From Arthrobacter sp. zg-Y20 (GTDB taxonomy: Bacteria; Actinomycetota; Actinomycetes; Actinomycetales; Micrococcaceae), in assembly GCF_030142075.1 (NCBI RefSeq), contig NZ_CP126241.1, positions 682,001 to 746,000 on the forward strand: a DNA stretch of 64,000 bases, read 5' to 3'. Under the pieces are notes generated by a model. The model worked only from the letters and a program-made list of their open reading frames with translations. It searched no databases and was not told the origin of the DNA. Position 1 is the stretch's first letter; each line of letters starts with the position of its first letter. Position numbers and translations under genes: made by a program. Below are positions 34,701 to 43,448 of this stretch, one piece after another.

Positions 34701-35042
34701 GGTCAGAGCGGGGGAGGATAGTTCCTGCCGGGCTAGCAGATGGTCCATATTGCTTTGCAGGGCTGCTGCCGCCACATGCTTGCAGTCAAAGCCCAGCGGG
34801 CAGCTGCAGTGGTTGTCCAGCAGCCGGTAATCGCCTTGGCGCTTGGCGCCGAGCTGCAACAGGGTCCGGTAGGGAACCGCGGCGGTGCCGCGTACCTGCG
34901 CGCGCAGCACTTCGCCCTGGGCATCCCATTCCAGGGCCTGCACGGCGCCGCTCCTGGCGTAGGTCTGGCCGCGCTGGAACGCCGAGCCGCCAACCACGCG
35001 GATGACGTCGGTGACGTCGACGAGCGGGAGGGTTTCGGGCAT
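31728..35042 (-). CDS. SWIM-domain SNF2 family helicase
   Basis: An 1104-residue SNF2/DEAD-like ATPase. A SWIM zinc finger (CSCPLGFDCKHVAAAAL) lies near residue 80. A long middle region (about 130-630) is of the bacterial SNF2 N-terminal type. The ATPase core starts with ILADDMGLGKTLQTLALL near 660 and has the DEAQ box LILDEAQFVKN near 770. The C-terminal helicase lobe reads FSQFTSFLKKAAERL, LDGSTRNRADVIASF and QAVDRTHRIGQ near 955-1060. All ATPase motifs are intact. Such proteins remodel protein-DNA complexes or aid transcription and repair, with no defined client here. It begins and ends as a single-gene unit. Confidence 0.92.
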   Translation of the reverse strand: MPETLPLVDVTDVIRVVGGSAFQRGQTYARSGAVQALEWDAQGEVLRAQVRGTAAVPYRTLLQLGAKRQGDYRLLDNHCSCPLGFDCKHVAAAALQSNMDHLLARQELSSPALTPSVPAWQQSLQTLIDADLAGAARPAETTPLALQFELRNVVAAADSRWGAPAPRSRHRATPFRLGVRPVVRNTKGNWVKNNLAWSNISYQTYGLRLDPDQHRWFSQFPALHRSNGVSYFGQNDSWLYLDDFANPLLWQLLEEASRLGIPFVGSKKDMDIRVGKLAVLSLDVRAAGGDTPAPLRLLPTLEIDGTPVPLEAAGIIGSHGIYVRSAQNTVTLAPTAKTLTEQDKGLLLQGAPVTVPKADAPVFLEKFYPRLRQVLPVTSSDESVEFPEISPPVLVLSASFGADDELVLGWEWEYRHGSTVTRLPLTGKAAAADDADTTYRDIPAEGALLAEAGSTMSAVPRNRTLRGIEAAEFTEHVLPDLEKVEGLRVDVFGERPDYRELLEAPKLKITTVETERRDWFDLAVMVTVEGRLVPFADIFKAIAQGKTKLLLVDRTYLSLDRPEFEHLHALINEAQGLQEWDTGELGISRYQAGLWAELEELAEETEEAAAWRESVSALLDLKSVDPVPLPAGLQADLRPYQHEGFNWLAFLWDHGLGGILADDMGLGKTLQTLALLAHAREKQSREQEDRQPVRPFLVVAPTSVVPNWASEAARFTPGLKVVTVGDTTAKSKVPLAEVVAGADVVITSYAVFRLDFAAYRKTEWDGLILDEAQFVKNRVTRVHQCARDLPAPFKLAITGTPMENNLMELWGLFAIVAPGLFPSARKFADEYQRPIERGDSPDLLARLRSRIRPLLMRRTKEAVAKDLPEKQEQVLEVELHPKHRKIYETHLQRERQKLMGLIQDMDRNRMIVFRSLTLLRMLSLDASLVEEEYEGIPSAKLDVLFEQLNDITAEGHRALIFSQFTSFLKKAAERLGEAGIKYAYLDGSTRNRADVIASFKEGEAPVFLISLKAGGFGLNLTEADYVFLLDPWWNPAAESQAVDRTHRIGQKNNVMVYRMVARDTIEEKVMALKEQKAKLFTSVMDDDAVFSSALTAEDIRALLQ

Positions 35043-35191
35043 GGTTTTATCGTCTCACGCAGCGCCGACGGTTTGCGCGGCCGGCCCCGCAGGCCGGTTT
35101 GGAGCCTTCCGGGGTGTCGTGCCTACGATATTGGTAACGCGGGTCACAATGGCGTGATCTGCGTGCAAAACATCTGACGGGGGACAGTGTT

Positions 35192-36886
35192 GTGGCTGGA
35201 CTAATCAAGAACCTTCGCTTTGCCTTCCTTGCGGCCGCCGTCGTGGTAGCGGCCAGCGCCTGCTCGGCAGAAGTAGCCGAGGACCCGGCAAGCCAGGCTC
35301 CGGCGGCAACATCCTCGTCCACGCCACAACCCGCCACCGGCCCGGTAAAAGCGGAGTTCGGCGGCGTGGACGCTGCCATCGGCGGGGACCTCGGAACCAT
35401 GGCAGGCGCCGGAAACACCCAGCAGTGTGCCGTGGCCGTCAACCTCAGGGTGCTTTGCTACAGCTACGGCCTGGACGGCACTGGGGCTGATTCCCTCCTC
35501 TTTGGGGGAATCCACGGGTTTGAGCAGTACCGGGACCCCCAGGCCTTGGATAAGAACCCGCCTGCCCCGCTCCAGGGACTGCCGGCCGAGGCCCGGATCG
35601 CGACTGTGGAACCAACCGACCGGGGCTTTGTGCTCGCCTATGGGGACGGGGTTCACCATGCCCTGCTCCACACGGATTTCAATGGAGCCACCCTGTGGAC
35701 CCTCGAAACCGGACGGGTGCTGGACCTGACGGTCACGGACACGGCCGTCCTGGTGTCCACTGAAGCAGGTATGCAGGCTGTTGACCTGGGCACCGGAACA
35801 GCTTCTCCGGCCAGCGGATCCGTACTGCTGGGGTACAGCTACTCCCTCTCCGAATATGCCACCTACCAGCCCGCTGCCCACGGGCTCTCTGCCGCGGACG
35901 GTGGAGCCCTGGTGGATCCCCGCCCCATGTACCAAAAAGTGCTCAACGACTGCCTGAGCGCCGACTGCCGTGAACCGGCGATCCTCCTGGCCGACGCCGG
36001 CCACGTCCTGCTTCGCGTTACCGCCGCCGACGGCAGCGGAGAAGTGCAGGCGTATGACGCCGAAGGCCGGCTGAGCTGGGTACTGCCGGGACTGCCCTCC
36101 ACCGCTGCAGGTTTCCAAGGTGCGTATGTTTTCGGATTTGATGACCCTGCGGTGGGGTTGCTGGCAGTCAACGCCCAAACGGGTACCGAGATCGGCAAGG
36201 AAGCGTTGGGCGGTCACGGCGCGCAGGTGCTCGGTGTTGTCGAGGCGGGGGTCCTGGTGCGTTTTGGCATCGATCCCGTGGGGAGCTATGACGCCCGTAC
36301 TGCCGTGATTCCCTTGACGGTCACCGAGGGCCCGCTGCCGGCAGTGACCGCACCGTCGCCGTCGGCCCCCGGCGGGGAGGCGGGGCTCCCTGCCGGCTGG
36401 ACGCAGTACGACGCCGAGGGGGATCCGTTCTCACTGGATCTGCCCGAGGGGTGGAGCATTGCGTACGCGCCGGGCCCCGGCGATCCGGGGCCCATGCGCA
36501 GCACATATGTTGTGAAGGACGCGGAAGGGGACGAGTCTGCGAGCATCATCACGGGGATGTCCGGATTGGGCGGGGCCTGCCCGTACTTTGTCAGCGGACC
36601 GGTTCCCGAGGCCACCACTGCTTTGCCGCACCTGAACAAGGTCGCCAAGCGGGTTGGGACTGCACCGGCGTACCTGGAAACGCAACGGCAGGACAACGGC
36701 GCATTGAGCCTTGCCGTGACGGACCGGCTGCCGCATCCGAACATTTGTCCCTTGTACACGGCCGCCGAGATCGGCGGTCTGGGGGCGGTAGGGTTCACCG
36801 GCACCGTGGATCCGGAGGAAGTGGGCACAGCGAAGGAAATGCAGCTGCGCAATGTGATGCTCTCGCTGCGCCGCAGCGAGAGCTGA
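35192..36886 (+). CDS. Large lipoprotein with beta-propeller-like domain
   Basis: A 564-residue exported protein. It has a signal peptide with lipobox SACS (Cys at about residue 24) and a Ser/Thr/Pro/Ala-rich cell-wall linker. A central region of about 350 residues has repeated short strand patterns (VLAYGDGVHHALLHTDFNGATLWTLE, LLRVTAADGSGEVQAYDAEGRLSWVLPG), suggesting a PQQ/WD-like beta-propeller. A separate C-terminal domain (about 400-564, beginning GWTQYDAEGDPFSLDLPEGW) follows a Pro-rich hinge. The GTG start follows GGGGGA. Function unknown; extracellular binding or sensing is inferred from architecture. Confidence 0.85.
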   Translation: MAGLIKNLRFAFLAAAVVVAASACSAEVAEDPASQAPAATSSSTPQPATGPVKAEFGGVDAAIGGDLGTMAGAGNTQQCAVAVNLRVLCYSYGLDGTGADSLLFGGIHGFEQYRDPQALDKNPPAPLQGLPAEARIATVEPTDRGFVLAYGDGVHHALLHTDFNGATLWTLETGRVLDLTVTDTAVLVSTEAGMQAVDLGTGTASPASGSVLLGYSYSLSEYATYQPAAHGLSAADGGALVDPRPMYQKVLNDCLSADCREPAILLADAGHVLLRVTAADGSGEVQAYDAEGRLSWVLPGLPSTAAGFQGAYVFGFDDPAVGLLAVNAQTGTEIGKEALGGHGAQVLGVVEAGVLVRFGIDPVGSYDARTAVIPLTVTEGPLPAVTAPSPSAPGGEAGLPAGWTQYDAEGDPFSLDLPEGWSIAYAPGPGDPGPMRSTYVVKDAEGDESASIITGMSGLGGACPYFVSGPVPEATTALPHLNKVAKRVGTAPAYLETQRQDNGALSLAVTDRLPHPNICPLYTAAEIGGLGAVGFTGTVDPEEVGTAKEMQLRNVMLSLRRSES

Positions 36887-36908
36887 CGGAGGGGCCGGAA
36901 GGGCAGCG

Positions 36909-37784
36909 TTACCGGGCTGCACACGCGCCCTGAACAAAGGCGTAAACATTGGCCGTGAACTCCGCCGGCGCCGCCAGCCGGACCTGGCCTTCGTAGGCTC
37001 CGGCCTCCGGCGGGGCAGCCTGCCCGACGACGGCGGGCAAGCTCTGGACCGTCACCCAGGCGGCAACGAGCAAGACCAGCAGGGCGAAGATCCTGCTCAC
37101 CAACCGGTCATCCAGCCGGCGGGACAGCCGTGCTGCTGCCAGTGAGGCTGCCACCGCCACTGCCGCGAAGGCCAGGGTCAGCGTCCAGTCCATGCCCAGG
37201 CCGGCCAGATGCGCGGAAAACCCCGAGGCGGAATTAATGGTGATTACCGCCAGCGACGTTCCCACGGCCTGCTGCAGCGGAACCCCCAAGAACATGGGCA
37301 GCGCCGGAATGAGCAGGAACCCGCCGCCTACCCCGAGCAGGCCGGTGAGGAAGCCGACGGCCAGCCCCACTGCCACTCCGCGGAGCAGCGGACCCCGGAC
37401 CGGTATGGCGGCTGGCCGGGCACCGGGAATCCTCCGCCCGGCCAGCAGCATCCTGATCCCCGCCACCACCATGAGGGCCGCAAACAGCAGCATCAGCGCA
37501 TCGGGGTCCAGCCGTTCGCTCAACGCAGCACCGGCCCAGGACGCCGGAAAACCTGCAATGCCGAGTACGGCCACCAGGATCCAGTTGATCCCGGTGTGCA
37601 GACGCGGCAGCAGCCCGGCCAGCGAGGACAGGCCCACCACAATCAGGGAGGTGGGCACGGCGTCGTCGGGCGGCAGGCCCACCAGATAGACCAGTGCCGG
37701 AACAGCGATGATGGCCCCGCCGGCACCGACCAGGCCCACCACGGTTCCCACCACGACGGCGACCGCCGCTCCCAGCACGAACAT
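36909..37784 (-). CDS. TauE/SafE family sulfite/organosulfonate exporter-like protein
   Basis: A membrane protein of about 291 residues with eight hydrophobic helices. TauE/SafE hallmarks occur twice, once per half: VGLVGAGGAIIAVPALVYLVGLPPDDAVPTSL near residue 15 and FLTGLLGVGGGFLLIPALPMFLGVPLQQAVGTSL near 160. The family moves anions such as sulfite, sulfoacetate or other carboxylated or sulfonated compounds. Met 37784 is chosen because the longer frame (to 37898) has a Cys/Arg-rich non-membrane leader; a GTG at 37793 is also possible. A single-gene unit, convergent with the lipoprotein gene. Confidence 0.87.
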   Translation of the reverse strand: MFVLGAAVAVVVGTVVGLVGAGGAIIAVPALVYLVGLPPDDAVPTSLIVVGLSSLAGLLPRLHTGINWILVAVLGIAGFPASWAGAALSERLDPDALMLLFAALMVVAGIRMLLAGRRIPGARPAAIPVRGPLLRGVAVGLAVGFLTGLLGVGGGFLLIPALPMFLGVPLQQAVGTSLAVITINSASGFSAHLAGLGMDWTLTLAFAAVAVAASLAAARLSRRLDDRLVSRIFALLVLLVAAWVTVQSLPAVVGQAAPPEAGAYEGQVRLAAPAEFTANVYAFVQGACAAR

Positions 37785-38127
37785 GGAGTCCACGCTCCCA
37801 CGCGCGGCCCGGCAGGCACAGTAACCGCCGTCGTCGGGCCGGACGCCGTGCGATCTTATGGAGGACAGATGTGATTTATTGCCGCTATGGCTCCGCAAAT
37901 TGCGATGCCGCCGTGCCTAGTTCCGGAATTCCGGTGGACGTCGAAAACGACGCCAAGTCAGGCTGCCAGATCCGCACGAGGTCCAATATCCCGCGTCAAC
38001 TTCTAGAACAACATTCGAAACAGCGGCAGGATCCGTATCGAAGTTCCCATCCACGGATGCCGCCCCTGTCCAGGTGCTGGCCATTGTGCTGGCGCTGGGC
38101 CGGCGGTTCGGTGTTCCCCGGGCACGG
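37785..38127. other. Intergenic region
   Basis: This is the promoter side of the TauE/SafE gene and the 3' side of the DUF2252 gene. It is slightly less GC-rich around 37860-38060. I see no supported gene, RNA or long repeat in it. Confidence 0.5.
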
Positions 38128-39564
38128 CTAGACCCCTTCCACCGCTCGGAGCCGCCCGGATTGCACGGCGGAGGCGAAGGCGGAGTAGTCCTGTTCATTT
38201 TGGGCGGCGTACCGTGCGCAGAAATCGGTGACGGCGTCGTCGAACTTTTCGCTTTTGCCCAGGTAAGCGGCAATCGCGATGGGATCCCCGGACCTGGCAT
38301 GCGCCCGGGCCAGGGTCCAGCCGCAGGTGCGGGCGTAAAGCTCCATGCCGAAAGGCTTCATCGCCTCGACAACTATCGAACCCTTCATATCCCTCAACTG
38401 GCGCCAGTAGAGGTAGCGGTTGTCCTGCACGCCCCGGGTCCAGCCCAGGAAAATATCGCTGGCCGCCTGCATCATGCGCTGGCCCTGCACCACCCGGGCA
38501 CCGGGCTGCCGGTACTTGCTTTTGGGCAGATGGTCTTCCAGAACGGACCGGGTGGCTTCCTTGACCTGGAGAAACAGTGGATCACCCGAATCGCGGCCCT
38601 GCAGCAACACGATGAAGCCCCGCGTGCCCACGCTGCCCACCCCCACTGCCTTGCGGGCGACGTCGACCACCTCGAAGCGCTCGAGGAGCCGGCGCCGATC
38701 CTCCTGCAAACTCGCCCGGTAGGACCGCAGCTGGTCCCGGATGGCGGTTTCCATTTCCTCCGCAGTCAAACCCCAGGAAACTTCGAGCTCCCGAAGGGGA
38801 ACGACAACCGGCGGCTGGCTGAGAATCCGGTACGTCCCGTCCACCTCTTCAGCCAGCTTCGACTGTGCCTGCAGGCTGTCCCGGGACCGGGCCTTCCGAA
38901 TGGTCTCTTCCGCCGTTTTTCGGGCGTGTTTGGCGGCCTTCTTATGCGCCTTGCCCTTGCCGGCACCCGCCGCCTGCCGGATCGTTTCCAAAATGTCCTT
39001 TTCAGCAAGATGCGCGTACCAGATATCCATCGTGTCCATTTGGGCGAAGTCCCGCATTGCTTCCCGGTAGGACCGGACCGCTGCACGGGTCACCGTGCGG
39101 GCGTCTTCTGCGGAGAACCCGTTGTTTTGGGCTGCGATGGTGAAACTCGCGGCCATCCGCAGGACGTCATACTCGAACGGCCCCGGAAGTGTCTCGTCGA
39201 AGTCGTTCAGGTCGAACACCAACGCCCGCTCGGGGGAGGCGAAGACCCCGAAGTTGGACAGGTGCGCGTCCCCGCACAACTGGACCGTCAGGCCCGCCCG
39301 CGGCATGTCCTTGAGATCGGCGGCCATGACCTTGGCCGCGCCGCGGTAGAAGGTGAACGGCGAGGCAAGCATCCGGCCGTGCCGCACCGGCACCAGATCG
39401 GGGTCACGGGTGCGGTTTTGTGCTTCGATGAGCGCCACGGGGTCCGGGCGGCCGGAAGCGGGACCCCACCCCTGATGCGTTGAGACGGGGACCGTCCTTC
39501 GGTGGTCCTTGCCTGCTGCCGCACGTTCCGCGACGGTTGGACGCTGGGTTTGGGTGCTTTCCAT
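38128..39564 (-). CDS. DUF2252 protein (kinase-like fold)
   Basis: A 478-residue DUF2252 protein common in actinobacteria. The conserved region LTVQLCGDAHLSNFGVFASPERALVFDLNDFDETLPGPFEYDVLRM near 91-136 resembles the catalytic HxD and DFD segments of aminoglycoside-phosphotransferase-like kinases. A later QGQRMMQAASDIFLGWTRG block near 365 and DMKGSIVVEAM near 393 complete the family pattern. Substrate is not known. A lysine- and alanine-rich insert (about residues 195-220) is likely a flexible loop. ATG 39564 opens the frame after an A/G-rich leader. Single-gene unit. Confidence 0.92.
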   Translation of the reverse strand: MESTQTQRPTVAERAAAGKDHRRTVPVSTHQGWGPASGRPDPVALIEAQNRTRDPDLVPVRHGRMLASPFTFYRGAAKVMAADLKDMPRAGLTVQLCGDAHLSNFGVFASPERALVFDLNDFDETLPGPFEYDVLRMAASFTIAAQNNGFSAEDARTVTRAAVRSYREAMRDFAQMDTMDIWYAHLAEKDILETIRQAAGAGKGKAHKKAAKHARKTAEETIRKARSRDSLQAQSKLAEEVDGTYRILSQPPVVVPLRELEVSWGLTAEEMETAIRDQLRSYRASLQEDRRRLLERFEVVDVARKAVGVGSVGTRGFIVLLQGRDSGDPLFLQVKEATRSVLEDHLPKSKYRQPGARVVQGQRMMQAASDIFLGWTRGVQDNRYLYWRQLRDMKGSIVVEAMKPFGMELYARTCGWTLARAHARSGDPIAIAAYLGKSEKFDDAVTDFCARYAAQNEQDYSAFASAVQSGRLRAVEGV

Positions 39565-39696
39565 GGTCGGCGACCTCTCTGCAGCGGTTCGCTGCGCCCA
39601 TCGGTCAGGTCCTGCGGGGTCAGGTTACCCGTCCGCTGTCTTCCCCGACCAGCACCGGTGCGCCGGAACCTCTGCTGCCCGGGATAGTATCGCCGC

Positions 39697-40275
39697 GTGA
39701 ACAACATCAGTGATCTGCAGAACTGGTCCGCCGCACTGCTCGCCGGCGAACGGGTCCGCTTCCGCGAGCTGCGCGAGCCGGACCTGCCGCACCTGGCCGA
39801 GTGGTGGAATGACCCCTCCCAGTCCGTCCTGCAGCAGAACCGGGTGGCCGCACGGCCGGAGGAGTCGGCGGCGGCCATGTTCCGGACCTGGAGCAAAAAC
39901 GATTCACCCTCGGGATTCGGCTACAGCATCGTGAACCCCGCCGAACGGCTGGTGGGGCACCTCAGCGTCTGGGGCATCTCCGTTCCCGAGCGGATTGCCA
40001 CCATGGCGATCATCATCGGTCCGGAATTCCAGAACCAGGGGATGGGCCGGGAAGCGATGCAGCTGGGCCTAAGGATTGTGTTCGAGGAAATGGGAGCGCA
40101 TAAGGCGGAACTGCAGACCTGGTCCTATAACGAGCGGGCGCTGCACCTCTACACATCACTGGGGTTTGTCGAAGAAGGCCGCCGCCGTGCTGCCGTGTTC
40201 CACCGCGGAGCGTTCCACGACCAGGTGCTGCTGGGCATGCTGGAGCAGGAATACCGGGCATCCGCCGCCGGGTAG
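39697..40275 (+). CDS. GNAT family N-acetyltransferase
   Basis: A 192-residue GNAT acetyltransferase. The N-terminal half starts with the RimJ/RimL-like element VRFRELREPDLPHLAEWWNDP. The acetyl-CoA binding motif A is in IIIGPEFQNQGMGREAMQLGLRIVFEEMG near residue 107, followed by NERALHLYTSLGFVEEGRRR near 147, the typical C-terminal GNAT sequence. It may acetylate a protein N-terminus or a small amine; substrate is unknown. GTG 39697 is used as the start. Confidence 0.88.
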   Translation: MNNISDLQNWSAALLAGERVRFRELREPDLPHLAEWWNDPSQSVLQQNRVAARPEESAAAMFRTWSKNDSPSGFGYSIVNPAERLVGHLSVWGISVPERIATMAIIIGPEFQNQGMGREAMQLGLRIVFEEMGAHKAELQTWSYNERALHLYTSLGFVEEGRRRAAVFHRGAFHDQVLLGMLEQEYRASAAG

Positions 40276-40278
40276 CGG

Positions 40279-41064
40279 CTAGCGGAGGAGAGCGGGCGAC
40301 GGCGCAGGGATGCTGGCCAGCCAGTCGTCCACGAGCGCCGCAACCACTGCGGGACGCTCCATGTACACGTGATGCCCCGCGGCGTCGAGCACTGCGAACG
40401 TGCCGCGCACATAGTGGTCCCGCAGCGCCAGACCGTCCTCATACCCGGTCACGTGGTCCTGCCGCCCGAAGATATGCAGCGACGGCGCCTCGAACGGTTC
40501 CGGATACGCAGCCTCCGGTTCCCGGCGCAGCGCGTAGTCCGCGGCAATCCGCTCCGTCATCTGCTGATTCGTGCCGCGAAGGCCGGGAAGGACAAACTCG
40601 TTGAAGGCGGCAAGGGTGCCCGGAGTCTGGGTCACCGCTACGTCCCGGAAATCGTCGTCGACTGCATGCTCCGGAACATCTGCACGGATAACGGCGCGTT
40701 CCGGGAGCACCCGCTTGCTGTGATCGGCTGTGAACACCGCCCCGAGGGTGGCCAGCCCGAGCACCTGGCTGCGCATCGTGTGCGCCACATGGCGGGCGAT
40801 CATGCCGCCGAATGAATGCCCGATGATCGCGAACGGCTCCTCTCCCAGGCGGTGCCGAAGTTCATTTACGACGCCGTCGGCCACGTCCTGGGCACTGGCG
40901 GCAGATCCCGGAACCGCCTGTTCGGTCCACGGCAGGTCTAGGTAGATACGCCGCCACGAGCTGCCGGCCAGCGAGGCTTCGAGGGGCAGCATGCTGCGGT
41001 GGTCCAGCTCGAACCCGTGTACTAGTACCAGCGGCCTGCCCTGTCCAACCTCATGTGCTATCAC
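40279..41064 (-). CDS. Alpha/beta hydrolase
   Basis: A 261-residue alpha/beta-hydrolase-fold protein. The oxyanion-hole region LVLVHGFELDHRSM is near residue 12, the nucleophile elbow IIGHSFGGMIARHVAH near 79, the acid in FGRQDHVTGYEDGL near 197, and the histidine in LDAAGHHVYMERP near 225. These complete a Ser-Asp-His triad. It resembles the proline iminopeptidase/ester-hydrolase group but has no diagnostic lid. Substrate unknown. It is convergent with the acetyltransferase gene, with 3 bp between stops. Confidence 0.88.
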   Translation of the reverse strand: MIAHEVGQGRPLVLVHGFELDHRSMLPLEASLAGSSWRRIYLDLPWTEQAVPGSAASAQDVADGVVNELRHRLGEEPFAIIGHSFGGMIARHVAHTMRSQVLGLATLGAVFTADHSKRVLPERAVIRADVPEHAVDDDFRDVAVTQTPGTLAAFNEFVLPGLRGTNQQMTERIAADYALRREPEAAYPEPFEAPSLHIFGRQDHVTGYEDGLALRDHYVRGTFAVLDAAGHHVYMERPAVVAALVDDWLASIPAPSPALLR

Positions 41065-41320
41065 CGGATCATCCTAGGGCAGCGGCGTAAAATCCCGCGG
41101 TTCGTCCGTCCATACACTGCCCGCTTCCTCCATGGCGGCGCATGATCTGGTCCATGGCGGCGCGCGCGGCCTCCGGATGGCCGCCGGAAATCGCCCTCCA
41201 TAACCTGCCGGTAGCCACCCGTTTATTCCCACTCAGCGGGCGGCGTAAAACCGTTGAGTATTTACGGCCGCAGCCATAGCGTGACCGGAACAAACCCAGC
41301 TCGAAAAAGGAGTCATTCCA
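41065..41320. other. Divergent intergenic region
   Basis: The gap separates the hydrolase and NmrA-type genes. It contains the direct repeat TCCATGGCGGCGC (near 41131 and 41153). The GAAAAAGGAGT ribosome-binding site of the downstream gene is visible at its right end. No gene is supported here. Confidence 0.5.
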
Positions 41321-42184
41321 ATGTCCACTGACAATTCTGAGCTGTACGGCGTTTTCGCCGCCACCGGCAAGCAGGGGTCCGCCACTGCGCAGGCCCTGTT
41401 GGAGCAGGGTGTCCGGGTGCGGGCCCTGGTGCGGCGGCCGGAGTCTGAACAGGCCGGGGACCTGGCGGCCCGCGGCGCCGAAGTGGTCCTCGCGGACCTC
41501 GACCGGCCGGAGACACTCGGCCCGGCGATGGACGGGCTGGACGCGCTCTGGTTCATGACCACCATGAATACCCCGGACGGTCCGGCCGGGGAAGCGCCCA
41601 TGGCCAAGGCGCTCGGCGACGCCGCGGTGGAGGCCGGCGTCGGGCGCCTGGTCTTCAGTTCGGTGGACGGTGCCGAGCGGAACAGCGGTGTCCCGCATTT
41701 CGACAGCAAATACGACGCCGAGCAGTACCTGCAAGGGCTGCCGATTGGCCTCACTGTGGTCCGGCCGGTCTTTTTTATGGAGAACCTGCCCTACCTCGCT
41801 GCCGTCGAGGACGCCGAAACCGTCCTGCGGATGCCGTTGCCGGACGGGATCCCGCTGCAGATGGTGGCGGTACGCGACGTCGGCCGGGTTGCGGCGGCGG
41901 CACTGCTGGATCCGGCGGACATTCCCGGCGGTGCGGTGGGGGTTGCCGGAGATGAACTGACCGGCACCGAAATCGCCAGCGTCCTGGGTGCCGCTGCCGG
42001 AATGCCCGGCCGTTATGAGGCCCTGCCATTGGAAACCCTGGCGGGACAAGCAGACTCGCAGGCAATGTTCCGCTGGTTCGGGCAGCTGCCGGCCTACCAG
42101 GGGGACTTCGAAGCCACCAACACCCTTGCCCGCGGTGCCCTGGACCTGGACAGCTGGCTGGTGTCCAACGCGGTGCGTCCCTAG
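41321..42184 (+). CDS. NmrA-like NAD(P)-binding protein
   Basis: A 287-residue atypical short-chain dehydrogenase of the NmrA/HSCARG type. The nucleotide loop is GVFAATGKQGSATAQALLEQGV near residue 7 (NmrA-like GATGxxG reads AATGKQG). Following VRALVRRPESEQAGDLAARGAEVVLADLDRPETL favours NADP binding. Family members are redox sensors or reductases rather than classic dehydrogenases. The TM-free protein is cytosolic. ATG 41321 follows AAAAAGGAG. Partner unknown. Confidence 0.87.
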   Translation: MSTDNSELYGVFAATGKQGSATAQALLEQGVRVRALVRRPESEQAGDLAARGAEVVLADLDRPETLGPAMDGLDALWFMTTMNTPDGPAGEAPMAKALGDAAVEAGVGRLVFSSVDGAERNSGVPHFDSKYDAEQYLQGLPIGLTVVRPVFFMENLPYLAAVEDAETVLRMPLPDGIPLQMVAVRDVGRVAAAALLDPADIPGGAVGVAGDELTGTEIASVLGAAAGMPGRYEALPLETLAGQADSQAMFRWFGQLPAYQGDFEATNTLARGALDLDSWLVSNAVRP

Positions 42185-42203
42185 CGGGCCGGGTCAGGCC
42201 GGG

Positions 42204-43253
42204 TCAGGCTCCGGCTGCAGCGTTGCCCTGCGGCCGGACCACCGGGAAGCTGCCGTGCGGCTCCTCGTCCTCCTCGAAGTGGCTGGAGGCGCGACCCACT
42301 ATGAGCGCATCCGGAGCATGCGCCACGGTCTTGTCCTTGTTCGGATAATCCACCGTGTTCAGCACATGGCGCATGGCCTCCAGCCGGGCACGCTTTTTGT
42401 CATTCGACTTGATCACCGTCCACGGGGCGTCTCCGGTGTCGGTGTAAAAGAACATGGCTTCCTTGGCCTGCGTGTAGGCGTCCCACTTGTCCAGGCTCGC
42501 CAGGTCGGTGGGGGAGAGCTTCCACTGTTTCACCGGGTCGGTTTCCCGGGCAGCGAACCGGGCAACCTGCTCGGCCCGGCCCACCGAAAACCACAGTTTG
42601 TGCACCAGTGTGCCGGAATTGACCAGCATGCGTTCCAGTTCGGGGACTTCGCGCATGAACTCCAGATACTGCGCCGGCGTGCAGTAACCCATCACGCGTT
42701 CCACCCCGGCGCGGTTGTACCAGGAGCGGTCCATCATCACTATCTCCCCGCCGCTGGGCAGGGTGCGGACATACCGCTGGAAGTACCACTGGGTGACTTC
42801 TTCGGAAGTGGGCTTTTCCAGGGCCACCACGCGGGCGCCGCGGGGATTCATGTGTTCATTGAACCGTTTGATCGCGCCGCCCTTCCCGGCGGCGTCGCGC
42901 CCTTCAAAGATGAGGAGCATTTTCTGCCCGCTCTCTTTGACCCAAAGCTGCATTTTCAAAAGCTCTATCTGCAGCAGCCGCTTCTGCCGGTCATAGGTCC
43001 GCCGGCTGAGCTTGGTGTCGTAGGGGTAGTTCTGCCGCCAGGCGTTCTCATCAACCTTGATCTTGAGCTTCTTGGCCTTGCTGTTCAGCTCCTGGAGCTC
43101 GTCCAGTTCCTGGGCGTAGTCCTCCGTGACGGCCACCCGCTGGCCGTTGCCCTCGGCCGCGCCCAAGCTGCGGCCATCCCGTTCGGCCAGCTGCTCGGCC
43201 AGTTCCTTAACTTCTTTGGTGCCGTTCTTATTGGTTGCCACGACATCTCCCAT
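42204..43253 (-). CDS. ppk2: Polyphosphate kinase 2
   Basis: A 349-residue class I-like PPK2 enzyme that transfers phosphate between polyphosphate and a nucleoside diphosphate. Walker A is IFEGRDAAGKGGAIKRF at residues 115-131. The conserved Walker B/lid region GEIVMMDRSWYNRAGVERVMGYC lies near 168. A long helical N-terminal extension (about 1-75) with KEVKELAEQLAERD is typical of the P-loop kinase subclass with SPDLA-like tails. Direction (ADP or GDP phosphorylation) cannot be told from sequence. ATG 43253 is used. It is convergent with the NmrA gene and divergent from the HNH lipoprotein. Confidence 0.92.
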   Translation of the reverse strand: MGDVVATNKNGTKEVKELAEQLAERDGRSLGAAEGNGQRVAVTEDYAQELDELQELNSKAKKLKIKVDENAWRQNYPYDTKLSRRTYDRQKRLLQIELLKMQLWVKESGQKMLLIFEGRDAAGKGGAIKRFNEHMNPRGARVVALEKPTSEEVTQWYFQRYVRTLPSGGEIVMMDRSWYNRAGVERVMGYCTPAQYLEFMREVPELERMLVNSGTLVHKLWFSVGRAEQVARFAARETDPVKQWKLSPTDLASLDKWDAYTQAKEAMFFYTDTGDAPWTVIKSNDKKRARLEAMRHVLNTVDYPNKDKTVAHAPDALIVGRASSHFEEDEEPHGSFPVVRPQGNAAAGA

Positions 43254-43377
43254 GACATGTGCCCTGCGGGTGACCTCTGCCCTGCGGGTTCGGTCCTTCC
43301 GAAACTACGCGTACCCGCGGGCATATTGGAAGAGGGTTCCGGCACCCCGCTGCGCGCCTCCTGCGCGCCTCCTGCGC

Positions 43378-43414
43378 GGCTCAGGCGCGGTTCGGCGTGC
43401 GGCGCGCCTGAGCC
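43378..43414. repeat. Perfect 12-bp inverted repeat upstream of HNH lipoprotein
   Basis: GGCTCAGGCGCG (43378-43389) and CGCGCCTGAGCC (43403-43414) are exact reverse complements around a 13-base spacer. They lie 35 bases before the ATG of the HNH lipoprotein gene in its divergent intergenic region with ppk2. An operator or leader hairpin is possible. Confidence 0.5.
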
Positions 43415-43448
43415 GATGCCGGGAGGCCGGCGCCGATAATGGAGGGCG

